A stretch of DNA of 64,000 nucleotides from Mesorhizobium sp. B2-7-2. GTDB lineage: Bacteria > Pseudomonadota > Alphaproteobacteria > Rhizobiales > Rhizobiaceae. The stretch's first letter is position 1, and each line of letters starts with the position of its first letter. The translations under genes were made by a program, and so were the position numbers. The notes beneath the pieces are model-generated. The model did not search any database, had not been told where the DNA came from, and was given only the letters and a program-made list of their open reading frames with translations. This document shows, piece after piece, positions 24,846 to 33,684 of this stretch. Where the stretch lies: NCBI RefSeq assembly GCF_006440775.1, contig NZ_VFTZ01000023.1, positions 28,249-92,248 on the forward strand, given 5' to 3'.

Positions 24846-26089
24846 GCTGCCCGCTTCACATAGAGATGGAAGCCGCCATAGATCGCCGAGCGGTCTTTTG
24901 CCGCGAATTCGCGCGAGGCGTCGGCCTCGTAGGTCCACTGGTCGAGCAGCGAGCTGGAGACACGGCCGGGCAGGAGGCTCGGTTCGGCCGCGGTGCGGAA
25001 GATGACGCGGGCGCCGGCCGAGGCCGTGCGGGTGATCTCGGTCCACAGCGCATTGAGCAGGTCGTCGGTCATCCAGTCCTGCGCGTCGAGCAGGACGAAG
25101 CGGTCGACGGTGCCGGCGTCCTTGGCGCCCAGGAACTTGATCAGGTTGGCGTGGTGGATGGCGACGCGATCGATGTGGTCGCGGATCGTCTTGTAGTTGT
25201 TCTGTTCCAGATAGGCAGGCAGCGCCGCCTCGCCGGGCTGCGGATAGCGGCGGGCAAAGGCCTGCCAGGCGAAGTAGTTGTTCTTCAGCGGGAAATCGCA
25301 GGCGAGCTTTTCCAGCCGTGCCTTCAAGACGCTCGCCATCGAGCCGTCGCCGGATGTGATCAGCGAGTCATACTGTGCCGGCGGGATGCCGAGGCCGAAC
25401 AGCGAAGCCTTGCGCGAGGTCGCCCAGCGCAGCAGCTTCTTGTCGAACACCGGCGCCAACTCCTCATTGAAGAAGCGGCGCTGCTCGCCAATGTTCTCCG
25501 CCTTCATGATGCCGGCCGGATCGACACCAAACAGCTTGCCGACGCGATGGCCCATGGCGATGAAGAGGCCGAGCAGGCCGGTCTGGTAGAAGTTGCGGTC
25601 GAAAACCGAGATGCGGCGGCGGCCGCGCCAGTTGCGGCGCTCCCAGTAATGGCGGCTCACTGGATCGAGATGCGGCGCGATGAAGCGATCATAGGCATCC
25701 GAATTGTGTCTGGTGCCGGCGGCGCCGAAGAAACGGAACAGGTCGCCCTGCGACGGCAGGTGGCGCACCGCTTCCAGCTTCATGCGGTTCAGCGCGACAT
25801 GCGCGGCATTGAGATCGACGGCCTCGATCCGGGCCGGCGTGCGGGTCAGGTAAGCCAGGATGTTGCAGCCGCCCGAGGCGATCGTGACGACGCGATGGCC
25901 GGCGCCGAGCTGCATGGCCTCCATGTCGACATCGGGATCTTCCCAGATCTGCGGATAGACGAGGCCGGAGAACAGGAAGGCGAAGAGCCGCTCGGAAATG
26001 CCGTCCTTCGACAATGCCCGGTTCTGGTAGACGGCCTTTCCGACTTCCTTGCCTCGACGATAAACGAGTTCTCCGGATACGTCCGACAT
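24842..26089 (-). CDS. btaA: BtaA: SAM:diacylglycerol 3-amino-3-carboxypropyltransferase
   Basis: A 415-residue DUF3419 protein, near the Rhodobacter BtaA length. It transfers the aminocarboxypropyl group of SAM to diacylglycerol, the first step of betaine-lipid synthesis. Seen are YPQIWEDPDVDMEAM, VVTIASGGCNILAYL (SAM loop), VDLNAAHVALNRMKL and the later DRFVLLDAQDWM. The start is ATG 26089, preceded by GGGGA; an in-frame ATG at 26140 lies inside the Pho box and so is not the start. It is membrane-associated by substrate, without clear transmembrane helices. Confidence 0.93.
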   Translation of the reverse strand: MSDVSGELVYRRGKEVGKAVYQNRALSKDGISERLFAFLFSGLVYPQIWEDPDVDMEAMQLGAGHRVVTIASGGCNILAYLTRTPARIEAVDLNAAHVALNRMKLEAVRHLPSQGDLFRFFGAAGTRHNSDAYDRFIAPHLDPVSRHYWERRNWRGRRRISVFDRNFYQTGLLGLFIAMGHRVGKLFGVDPAGIMKAENIGEQRRFFNEELAPVFDKKLLRWATSRKASLFGLGIPPAQYDSLITSGDGSMASVLKARLEKLACDFPLKNNYFAWQAFARRYPQPGEAALPAYLEQNNYKTIRDHIDRVAIHHANLIKFLGAKDAGTVDRFVLLDAQDWMTDDLLNALWTEITRTASAGARVIFRTAAEPSLLPGRVSSSLLDQWTYEADASREFAAKDRSAIYGGFHLYVKRAA

Positions 26090-26138
26090 CGAAAGGTGAT
26101 TCCCCGTTTGCTTTGGCGCAAGCGGGTAGCGCAGCGGC

Positions 26139-26156
26139 ATGACAGGCAGGTGACAG
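26139..26156 (-). promoter_or_regulatory. Pho box upstream of btaA
   Basis: Read on the minus strand, CTGTCAC-CTGC-CTGTCAT, two 7-base halves in the 11-base register of the PhoB consensus with a single mismatch. A weaker third half, CCGTCAA, sits another 11 bases upstream. It lies 50 bases before the btaA ATG, where PhoB would activate under phosphate starvation. Confidence 0.85.
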
Positions 26157-26184
26157 CCTGTTGACGGCAGGTTGGCGCCAATTG

Positions 26185-29100
26185 CTACGCTTTGCCGAAC
26201 GCTCCCGGCGTCGGCGTGGTGACGATGACGGCCTCGCCGGCATCGAGCGTGGTCTGGTCGCAGGCCTTCAAGACGTTGACCGAGCCGTCATTGCGCCTGA
26301 CCTTGGTCGAGCCCGCCTCGCCGTCACCGCCGCCGTCGAGGCCCTGGGGCGGGCGATTGCGGTGCGAGGACAGGATCGCGCATTCCATCTTTTCGAGGAA
26401 GCGGATCGTACGCCTGGTGCCGTCGCCGGCATTCCACTTGCCCTTGCCGCCGGAGCCCTCGCGGATATGGAAGTCTTCCAACACGACGGGGAAGCGCAGT
26501 TCCAGCACCTCAGGGTCGGTAAGGCGCGAATTGGTCATATGGGTGTGGACGCCGGACGTGCCGGCGAAGCCGCGCCCGGAATTCATCCGGCCGGCCGGCG
26601 AGCCGGAGCAGATCGTCTCGTAATACTGGTATTTCTTGTTGCCGAAGGTGAGGTTGTTCATCGTGCCCTGGGCGTTGGCCATCGCGCCCATCGCGCCGAA
26701 CAGCGCGTTGGTGACATGCTGCGAGGTCTCGACATTGCCGGCGACGACGGCAGCAGGATAGGACGGTTTGAGCATGCAACCATCCGGAATAACGATGTTG
26801 ATCGGCCTCAGGCAGCCGGCATTCATCGGGATCATGTCCTCGACCATGACGCGGAACGCATAAAGCACGGCGGCGCGGGCGACGGGCTCCGGCGCGTTGA
26901 AGTTGTTCTTCATGACAGGCGACGTGCCGGTGAAATCGACGGTCGACTCGCGCTTTTGCCGATCGACGGTGATCTTCACCCTGATCACCTGGCCGGTGTC
27001 GGTGCGATATTCGTAAGCCGCGCTGTCGGGAAGTCGCTCGATCACGCGGCGCACGCTTTCGGCGGCATTGTCCTGCACGTGGCCCATATAGGCCTCGACC
27101 ACGTCGAGCCCGAAATGCACGATCATCTTGCGCAGCTCCGCCACACCCTTTTCGTTGGCGGCGATCTGCGCCTTCAAGTCGGCGATGTTCTGGACGGGAT
27201 TGCGGGCCGGATGAGGATGGTCGGTCAGCAGCGTCTCCAGCTCCTTCTCGCGGAAGCGGCCGCGATCGACGATGCGGAAATTGTCGAACAGCACGCCTTC
27301 CTCGTCGACCGTTGTCGCAAGCGGCGTCATCGAGCCCGGCGCGGTGCCGCCGACATCGGCGTGATGGCCGCGCGAGGCCGCCCAGAACAGGATTTCCTTG
27401 CGGGCGTCGTCAAACACCGGCGTCACCACGGTGATGTCGGGCAAATGCGTGCCGCCATTATAGGGCGCGTTGAGCGCGAAGACGTCGCCGGGATGGATAT
27501 CGCCGGAGTTCAGGCGGATGATTGTCTCCACCGAACGGTCCATTGAACCCAGATGCACCGGCATATGCGGCGCGTTGGCGACCAGCGCGCCATGGCGGTC
27601 GAACACGGCGCAGGAGAAGTCGAGCCGTTCCTTGATGTTGACCGAATAGGCGGTGTTCTGCAGCGTCACGCCCATCTGTTCGGCGATCGACATGAAGAGG
27701 TTGTTGAAGACCTCCAGCATCACCGGATCGGCCTCGGTGCCGAGTGCCGCGGCACGCGCCTTTCTTTCTGTCCGGCGTATCACAACGTGATTGAGATCGG
27801 TGATTTCGGCGCGCCAGCCCGGCTCGACGACGATGGTCTGGTTCGGCTCGATGATAAGCGCGGGCCCGGCGACCGTGTGGGACGGCCGCAGGCCTGCGCG
27901 ACGATAGACGCCGGCCTCGTGCCAGCGGCCTTCGGTGTAGATGCGCCGGCTTTCCAAAGGTTTGGCGTCAATTCCTGCCGGTCCGGCGGGCGCTGGGGCT
28001 TCAGCCTTGTCCTGTCTGGCGGCTTCCATGCCTTCGACGGCGACGGTCTCGACGACGATCGGCTTATCGTCATAGACGAAGCCGAACTGCGCCTTGTGCG
28101 CGGCCTCGAAATCGCTTCTGGCGCGGAAGATCGAGCCATGCTCGAAATTCACCGGCAGCGCCGTATCGGTGCCGTCATAGCGGATATGCAGGACAGGCCT
28201 CGTTGAAACCTCGTCCCCGGCAATGCCTTGCTCGCCGAGCTCGGCAATGACATCGCCGCGCAGCGCCGCGATGAGCGCCTCGATCGCCGCGCGGGATTCT
28301 TCGGCAAGCGGCTGCAGCAGACCCTGTTGGCGCGAGGCGAAGACCGACGAGAGGCCGATGCCGTAAGCCGAGAGAAGGCCGGAGAAGGGATGGATGAGCA
28401 CCGCTTCCATGCCGAGCGCATCGGCGACCAGGCAGGCGTGCTGGCCGCCGGCACCGCCAAAACAGTTCAGGAGATATTCGGTGACGTCATAGCCGCGCTG
28501 CACCGAGATCTTCTTGATGGCGTTGGCCACGTTCTCGACGGCGATGGTGACAAAGCCTTCGGCGACCGCCTCGGGCGTCCGGCCGTCGCCGATTTCGGCG
28601 GCAAGCGCCGCGAATTTTTCGCCAACCGTGCCGATGTCGAGCGTTTGGTCTTGGTCCGCGCCGAAAATCGCCGGAAAGAAATCGGGCTGCAATTTGCCGA
28701 GCATGACATTGGCATCGGTGACGGCGAGCGGGCCGCCGCGGCGGTAGGCGGCAGGCCCGGGATTGGCGCCGGCGGAATCCGGGCCGACGCGGAAGCGGCC
28801 CGCCTCATAGTGCAGGATCGAGCCGCCGCCGGCGGCGACGGTGTGGATGCGCATCATCGGCGCGCGGATGCGCACGCCGGCGACCTCGGTGTCAAAGGCG
28901 CGCTCATATTCGCCGTCATAGTGGGCGACGTCGGTCGAGGTGCCACCCATATCGAAGCCGATGACCTTTTCGAAGCCGGCGAGCTTCGCCGTCTCGACCA
29001 TGCCGACGACGCCACCCGCCGGTCCCGAAAGCAGCGCGTCCTTGCCCTGGAACATGTCGGCGGCGGTGAGGCCGCCCGACGACATCATGAACATCAGGCG

Positions 29101-29817
29101 CGGGCCGGCGCCCAACTCCCCGGCCACCCGCTGCACATAGCGCGACAGGATCGGCGACAGATAGGCGTCGACCACGGTGGTGTCGCCGCGGCCGACCAGC
29201 TTGATGAGCGGAGAGACCTCGTGAGACACCGAGATCTGGCTGAAGCCGATCTTGCGGCAGACTTTCGCCACGGCCTTTTCGTGGTCCGGGTATTTCCAGG
29301 CGTGCATGAAGACAATGGCGACCGCGTCGATGCCGTCGGCTTTCGCCTGCTCGATCGCCGAGCGGCAGGCCGCGATGTCGAGCAGGCGCTCGACGCAGCC
29401 GTCGGCGCGCACGCGTTCATTGACCTCGATCACCCGCTCGTAGAGCTGCTCCGGCAGGATGATCTCCTTGGCGAAGATATCCGGCCTTGCCTGATAGGCG
29501 ATGCGCAAAGCGTCGCGGAACCCCTTGGTGATGAGCAGCAGCACACGGTCGCCCTTGCGCTCGAGCAGCGCATTGGTGGCAACGGTCGTGCCCATTTTGA
29601 CGTCGCCGATCGCATCGGCGGAGATGGCGGCGCCCGTTTTCAGGTCCAACAGGTCGCGGATGCCTTGGATAGCAGCGTCCGAATAGGCCTCGGGATTTTC
29701 GGACAGAAGTTTTCGGGGGTGCAGCCGGCCTCGCGGATCACGGCCGATGATGTCGGTGAAAGTGCCGCCGCGGTCGATCCAAAAGTCCCATTTCCCAGTC
29801 CCCACGGCTGCCGGCAT
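26185..29817 (-). CDS. 5-oxoprolinase/hydantoinase, HyuA-HyuB fusion
   Basis: A 1210-residue protein. The N-terminal half is HyuA-like (DFWIDRGGTFTDIIG, KMGTTVATNALLERKG, GFDMGGTSTDVAHYDGEYE); the C-terminal half, from about residue 710, is HyuB-like (FNNLFMSIAEQMGVTLQNTA, HLPDITVVTPVF, NGGTHLPD, and a late EDFHIREGSGGKGKWNAGDGT). The single-chain design and length fit ATP-dependent 5-oxoprolinase, which opens 5-oxoproline to glutamate; N-methylhydantoinase is the alternative. The frame is open far upstream, but ATG 29817 matches family N-termini and has a GGATAAG site. Confidence 0.88.
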   Translation of the reverse strand: MPAAVGTGKWDFWIDRGGTFTDIIGRDPRGRLHPRKLLSENPEAYSDAAIQGIRDLLDLKTGAAISADAIGDVKMGTTVATNALLERKGDRVLLLITKGFRDALRIAYQARPDIFAKEIILPEQLYERVIEVNERVRADGCVERLLDIAACRSAIEQAKADGIDAVAIVFMHAWKYPDHEKAVAKVCRKIGFSQISVSHEVSPLIKLVGRGDTTVVDAYLSPILSRYVQRVAGELGAGPRLMFMMSSGGLTAADMFQGKDALLSGPAGGVVGMVETAKLAGFEKVIGFDMGGTSTDVAHYDGEYERAFDTEVAGVRIRAPMMRIHTVAAGGGSILHYEAGRFRVGPDSAGANPGPAAYRRGGPLAVTDANVMLGKLQPDFFPAIFGADQDQTLDIGTVGEKFAALAAEIGDGRTPEAVAEGFVTIAVENVANAIKKISVQRGYDVTEYLLNCFGGAGGQHACLVADALGMEAVLIHPFSGLLSAYGIGLSSVFASRQQGLLQPLAEESRAAIEALIAALRGDVIAELGEQGIAGDEVSTRPVLHIRYDGTDTALPVNFEHGSIFRARSDFEAAHKAQFGFVYDDKPIVVETVAVEGMEAARQDKAEAPAPAGPAGIDAKPLESRRIYTEGRWHEAGVYRRAGLRPSHTVAGPALIIEPNQTIVVEPGWRAEITDLNHVVIRRTERKARAAALGTEADPVMLEVFNNLFMSIAEQMGVTLQNTAYSVNIKERLDFSCAVFDRHGALVANAPHMPVHLGSMDRSVETIIRLNSGDIHPGDVFALNAPYNGGTHLPDITVVTPVFDDARKEILFWAASRGHHADVGGTAPGSMTPLATTVDEEGVLFDNFRIVDRGRFREKELETLLTDHPHPARNPVQNIADLKAQIAANEKGVAELRKMIVHFGLDVVEAYMGHVQDNAAESVRRVIERLPDSAAYEYRTDTGQVIRVKITVDRQKRESTVDFTGTSPVMKNNFNAPEPVARAAVLYAFRVMVEDMIPMNAGCLRPINIVIPDGCMLKPSYPAAVVAGNVETSQHVTNALFGAMGAMANAQGTMNNLTFGNKKYQYYETICSGSPAGRMNSGRGFAGTSGVHTHMTNSRLTDPEVLELRFPVVLEDFHIREGSGGKGKWNAGDGTRRTIRFLEKMECAILSSHRNRPPQGLDGGGDGEAGSTKVRRNDGSVNVLKACDQTTLDAGEAVIVTTPTPGAFGKA

Positions 29818-29991
29818 TCTGCTTATCCATAATCTCTTTGGCATATGTTGTGTTAGTTCGGGATTTCGGCGCCAGCAATCGCAAGTTGATGTTACACGTG
29901 GAAATGCAACGTTACGAAACCGGCAGCTGGCTGATGCATTTCCCCTGCGACCGCTCACCGAAATGTGAGCGTCTGTTGAAGGAGAGATAGC

Positions 29992-30204
29992 ATGAAGAAG
30001 CTCATTCTGGCGTCTGTTTCGGCGCTCGCCCTGCTGGGGGTCGCGGCTTGCAGCAACAGTGGCACCGGCACTGACAACACCACCACCCAGAGCACCAATC
30101 CGCCGGCCAACGAACAGCCGATGAAACCGGCTTCGCCCGACGCTTCGAAGCCTGCTGAACCGGCTCCGGCAACAAAACCGGCTCCTACCGCGCCTGCGCA
30201 GTAA
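29992..30204 (+). CDS. Small proline-rich lipoprotein
   Basis: A 70-residue protein with a lipoprotein signal: MKKLILASVSALALLGVAAC, cleaved at Cys20. The mature part is a low-complexity stretch rich in Pro, Ala, Thr and Lys with no recognisable domain. It is probably anchored in the envelope. A GGAGAG ribosome site precedes the ATG, and a strong intrinsic terminator follows, so it is a monocistronic unit. Function unknown. Confidence 0.8.
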   Translation: MKKLILASVSALALLGVAACSNSGTGTDNTTTQSTNPPANEQPMKPASPDASKPAEPAPATKPAPTAPAQ

Positions 30205-30224
30205 GGGGCCGTCCCGCAATATCG

Positions 30225-30254
30225 AAGAAGGCCGGCACTGCCGGCCTTCTTTTT
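30225..30254 (+). terminator. Intrinsic terminator of the small lipoprotein gene
   Basis: Perfect 13-pair stem AAGAAGGCCGGCA / TGCCGGCCTTCTT with a one-base loop as written (in practice a few terminal pairs open), followed by a run of Ts (to 30255). Confidence 0.9.
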
Positions 30255-30339
30255 TGCGCCGTCGATCCCACGCATCGCCGGTCAACTGCGGCATCGTCCC
30301 GGCTTGATAGAACCGCCCGGTTCGCACTATGAAGCCGAT

Positions 30340-31059
30340 ATGTCGATTTGGGACCGCCTTGGCGACTTCATCGCTCGTGTTTCGTCGTCGGCGTCCACGG
30401 GCGTCGCGGACGTCGTTGAAGCCGTGCGCACCGTGTTTTCCGGCGATCCGGACTTGCGCCGGCGCGTTGCCTTTTCGGTGGCGATGATCGCGCTCTCGGC
30501 CAAGATGGCCAAGGCCGACGGCATCGTCACGCAGGACGAGGTGCGCGCTTTCCAGGAAATCTTCGAGGTGCCGCCGAGCGAGACGCGCAACGTGGCGCGG
30601 CTTTACGACATCGCCAAGCAGGACGTCGCCGGGTTCGAGACCTACGCCCGGCGCATGGCGCAACTCTGCGGTTCCGGCCATGCCAACTGCATGATGCTGG
30701 AAGATATACTCGACGGCCTATTCCATATCGCCAAGGCTGACGGCCTGATCCATGAGCGGGAAGGGCAGTTCCTGCATCGGATCGCGGAGATTTTCCGGAT
30801 CGATGAGGCGCATTACGAGACGATCCTGTCGCGGCACGTCAATCTCGGCGCCGCCGATCCTTACGTCGTACTGGGCATCGAGCGCGGCAAGCCATTCGAG
30901 GAAATCAGGAAGCGCTACCGCAAGCTGATCTCGGACAATCACCCCGACAGGTTGATCGCACGCGGCTTGCCGCAAGAATTCATCAAGATCGCCACGACCA
31001 GGGTCGCGGCGATCAATGCCGCTTATGAGATGATCGAGCGGGGCCTCAGGCACGCATGA
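30340..31059 (+). CDS. TerB-like plus J-domain protein (DjlA-type co-chaperone)
   Basis: A 239-residue protein. Residues about 40-150 are a TerB-like helical domain (FSVAMIALSAKMAKADG...EVRAFQEIF) and residues about 165-235 a J-domain with the HPD motif (SDNHPDRLIARG), which stimulates Hsp70 ATPase. E. coli DjlA has the same order with an N-terminal membrane helix; here no such helix is evident. The ATG is at 30340. Its stop overlaps the amidase start by four bases, so a co-chaperone and a cell-wall amidase are made together. Confidence 0.88.
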   Translation: MSIWDRLGDFIARVSSSASTGVADVVEAVRTVFSGDPDLRRRVAFSVAMIALSAKMAKADGIVTQDEVRAFQEIFEVPPSETRNVARLYDIAKQDVAGFETYARRMAQLCGSGHANCMMLEDILDGLFHIAKADGLIHEREGQFLHRIAEIFRIDEAHYETILSRHVNLGAADPYVVLGIERGKPFEEIRKRYRKLISDNHPDRLIARGLPQEFIKIATTRVAAINAAYEMIERGLRHA

Positions 31060-31841
31060 GCGGTTTCCTGCCCGACCAGCCAGGTGCCGAGGTCCGGGTG
31101 TCGCCGAATTTCGGTCCGCGCCGCGAGACGCTGCGGCCCGACATGATCGTGCTGCACTATACCGGCATGGCAACCGGCGCCGGCGCCGAGGCGTGGCTGT
31201 GCGATCCGGCAAGCGAAGTGTCCTCGCATTATCTTGTCCATGAGGACGGCCGCGTCGTCCAGATGGTGCGCGAGAGCGATCGCGCCTGGCATGCCGGCAA
31301 GAGCTCCTGGCTCGGGCGCACCGACATCAACTCCTGCTCGGTCGGCATCGAGATCGTCAATCCCGGGCATTCACTGGGCTACAAGCCCTTCCCGAGGCGG
31401 CAGATCGATGCCGTGATCGATTTGTGCGCGGGCATCGTGGGCCGTTATTCCATCCCCGCGACGAGGGTGCTTGCCCATTCCGACGTGGCACCGGGCCGCA
31501 AGGTCGACCCGGGCGAAAAATTTCCGTGGAAGGCGCTGTTCGCGGCCGGTATCGGTCACCTCGTACCGGCGGCGCCGATAAAACCGGGCACCGCGTTGAA
31601 GGCCGGCGACACCGGCTCCGATGTCGAGGCGCTGCAATCGATGCTGGCGCTCTATGGCTATGGTATTGAGATATCGGGTATTTACGACCGGCAGACGGAA
31701 ATGGCGGTAGCGGCGTTCCAGCGGCATTTCCGGCGGCGGCTGGTGGATGGCGTGGCCGACAATTCGACGATCCGCACGCTGCAGAGGCTCCTGACTTCCG
31801 TCACGGCAGCCTCTGCCAATAATCGCGATAAGGTCATTTAA
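31056..31841 (+). CDS. N-acetylmuramoyl-L-alanine amidase (AmpD type) with peptidoglycan-binding domain
   Basis: A 261-residue Amidase_2 protein. His34 in VLHYTGM, the HAGKSSW loop and AHSDVAPGRKVDPG give the zinc ligands and catalytic region of AmpD. The C-terminus is a PG_binding_1 repeat (DVEALQSMLALYGYGIEISGIYD). No signal peptide is visible, so it may act in the cytoplasm on anhydromuropeptides like AmpD, although the binding domain would suit cell-wall contact. It is translationally coupled to the TerB/J-domain gene. Confidence 0.9.
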   Translation: MSGFLPDQPGAEVRVSPNFGPRRETLRPDMIVLHYTGMATGAGAEAWLCDPASEVSSHYLVHEDGRVVQMVRESDRAWHAGKSSWLGRTDINSCSVGIEIVNPGHSLGYKPFPRRQIDAVIDLCAGIVGRYSIPATRVLAHSDVAPGRKVDPGEKFPWKALFAAGIGHLVPAAPIKPGTALKAGDTGSDVEALQSMLALYGYGIEISGIYDRQTEMAVAAFQRHFRRRLVDGVADNSTIRTLQRLLTSVTAASANNRDKVI

Positions 31842-32008
31842 ATTACAACCTGTTATTTAAAGTGAATTGCGCCGCCTTCATTGCCGCCAATTCCGCCGCC
31901 AAATGCCTCTCCCGCAAGTTGTTGGACGTCTAGCCTCTCTGATGCTCCGATGTTGAATTGACACAACTGCGTGAAGTTCTTCGCGCGGTTCTAACAGAAC
32001 AGGATTAC

Positions 32009-32710
32009 ATGCAGAAATTGACCGTTGTAGCGGCAGCCGTTGCTGCCGGAGTAATAAGCTTTGCCTTCAGTCCGGCAAACAGCGCCCCCTTAAGCCTCAG
32101 GGCAGACAATGGCCTCCCCGTCGTCCCAACGACCAAGGCTGCCCCAGCGAGCAAAGCGCCAAAGATCAAGAGAGCTCCGGCTAAGGTGCAGAAGGCCGCC
32201 GCGACCAGGGCGGCGAAATCGACGGCCAAGCGCGCCAAGCGCGGCAAAAAGACGATCGATCTCACCACGACAGCCTCGATCCCCACGGGCCAGATCGCTC
32301 TGGCGACACCCGCCGCACCCGGCGGCGGCCAGTATTCGTCGATCATCGCCCGCTATGCCGCGAGCTACGGCGTGCCGGTGTCCCTGGCCAAGGCCGTCAT
32401 CAAGATCGAAAGCAACTACCGGCCGAACCTGGTCGGCAGCGCCGGCGAGATCGGCCTGATGCAGATCAAGCCGGCCACGGCGCGCATGATGGGTTACACC
32501 GGTTCGGCCAAGGGGCTGTTCGATCCCGACACCAATATCAAATACGGCATGAAGTACCTCGCCATGGCGCAGGGTCTCGGCGGTGGCACCACCTGCGGCA
32601 CGATCCTGAAATACAATGCCGGTCACGGCGCGACGCGGATGAATCCGATTTCGGCCGCCTATTGCAGCAAGGTGAAGGTGCAGATGGCAGCGCTGGGTTC
32701 GCCGGCCTAA
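32009..32710 (+). CDS. Lytic transglycosylase, SLT domain
   Basis: A 233-residue exported protein: signal peptide about 1-26 (ending SANSA), then a basic, Ala/Lys-rich linker (about 30-90) and an SLT domain in the last 130 residues. The catalytic glutamate is in VIKIESNYRP; GEIGLMQIKPATARMMGY and KYNAGHG complete the fold. It cleaves glycan strands in the periplasm. The basic linker may bind wall or DNA-like polymers. ATG 32009 has AGGA upstream, and an upstream extension of the frame would disrupt the signal peptide. Confidence 0.9.
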   Translation: MQKLTVVAAAVAAGVISFAFSPANSAPLSLRADNGLPVVPTTKAAPASKAPKIKRAPAKVQKAAATRAAKSTAKRAKRGKKTIDLTTTASIPTGQIALATPAAPGGGQYSSIIARYAASYGVPVSLAKAVIKIESNYRPNLVGSAGEIGLMQIKPATARMMGYTGSAKGLFDPDTNIKYGMKYLAMAQGLGGGTTCGTILKYNAGHGATRMNPISAAYCSKVKVQMAALGSPA

Positions 32711-32758
32711 GCTCGTCCGCCGAAGTGGATCTGGGCGACGCGGGTCTGTTTCAGCACG

Positions 32759-32793
32759 TCGTTGTCCCAAACCGCTGCGCATTTGAGCGATGG
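32759..32793. repeat. Dispersed repeat, copy 2 (degenerate)
   Basis: TCGTTGTCCCAAACCGCTGC, then GCATTTGAGCGATGG. It matches the copies at 21895 and 62628 except for a lost base and a damaged right arm. It sits just before rnpB. Confidence 0.6.
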
Positions 32794-32844
32794 CAACAGC
32801 TTTTTCGTTTGCGTTTTCAGGCGGGAATCCCTTTATACGCCCTT

Positions 32845-33240
32845 GTCAGCTGGCCGGGCGGCCGCGCCCGCGCGTGCCGAAAGGTTGCGGGTGAGGAAAG
32901 TCCGGGCTCCATGGAGACACGGTGCCGGCTAACGGCCGGCGGGGGCGACCCCAGGGAAAGTGCCACAGAAAGCAAACCGCCGCGGCTTCGGCCACGGCAA
33001 GGGTGAAAGGGTGGGGTAAGAGCCCACCGCGCGACTGGCAACAGAAGCGGCAGGGCAAACCCCACCGGGAGCAAAACCGAATAGGGGCGGTACGAGGGGA
33101 AACCTTCGAGGGCTGTTTCCGGCCCGCCGTCCGGGTAGGTTGCGTGAGGCGCGTGGCAACATGCGCCCAAGATGAATGGCCGCCACGTTCTCGCCGCGAG
33201 GCGAGGGCCATACAGAACCCGGCTTACAGGCCAGCTGGCA
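32845..33240 (+). ncRNA. rnpB: RNase P RNA (bacterial type A)
   Basis: The catalytic RNA that matures tRNA 5' ends. The ends pair as helix P1 (CAGCTGGCC at 32847-32855 with GGCCAGCTG at 33229-33237). The conserved sequences GAGGAAAGTCCGGGCTCC, GCCACAGAAA, GGTGAAAGGGTG and AGAACCCGGCTTACAGG occur in the expected order with the usual alphaproteobacterial length of about 400 bases. Ends are approximate. Confidence 0.95.
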
Positions 33241-33271
33241 TTTTTCTCGTAGCGACAGCTGAACGGGATCA

Positions 33272-33299
33272 GGAAGTTACGCCGACAGGCGTATCTTCC
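33272..33299 (+). terminator. Possible hairpin after rnpB
   Basis: GGAAG-T-TACGCC, loop GACA, GGCGTA-T-CTTCC: an 11-pair stem with one T-T mismatch, about 30 bases beyond the rnpB end. No T-run follows, so the role is uncertain. Confidence 0.4.
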
Positions 33300-33399
33300 G
33301 ATTCAAGCATTCTGCAAGACAGCTTCCGCGGTGGTCAAACCTGTTTCTTGAAGCTGGTGCGATTAAATCGTACTATCGAGGGAAAAGCAGGAGCCTGTC

Positions 33400-33684
33400 A
33401 TGGGTCAGGTCGATAAACGCAGCATCACACTTTCGCCGGAACTGGCGGCCGCGGTCGACGACGTCGTCGCGGCGGGCGAATACGCCTCGGCCAGCGAGGT
33501 GATCCGCGATGCGCTCAGGCAATGGAAGGAGCGACGCGACTTGCTTGGCTACAGCGTCGAAGAGCTGCGGAAACTGGTGCAGGAGGGGATCGACAGCGGG
33601 CCGGCCCTCGACGGCCCGTCTGTCATTGAACGAGCGCGTGCCAAATATCGTAAGATGGCTGAAGCGAAGGGCTTCGAAGAGTGA
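33400..33684 (+). CDS. parD: ParD-type antitoxin (ribbon-helix-helix)
   Basis: A 94-residue protein. The N-terminal half is a ribbon-helix-helix DNA-binding domain (KRSITLSPELAAAVDDVVA, then YASASEVIRDALRQW), the ParD signature; the C-terminal half is charged and would wrap the toxin. GCAGGAG lies before the ATG at 33400. The following toxin gene starts at GTG within this gene's stop (GTGA), so the two are coupled. It probably represses the operon with ParE. Confidence 0.92.
   Translation: MGQVDKRSITLSPELAAAVDDVVAAGEYASASEVIRDALRQWKERRDLLGYSVEELRKLVQEGIDSGPALDGPSVIERARAKYRKMAEAKGFEE

Noticed and set aside
26090..26140. btaA start at 26140
   Set aside because: That ATG lies inside the Pho box and has no ribosome site.
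26185..30681. 1498-residue version of the 5-oxoprolinase
   Set aside because: The extra residues run antisense through the small lipoprotein, its terminator and the TerB/J gene; ATG 29817 matches family N-termini.
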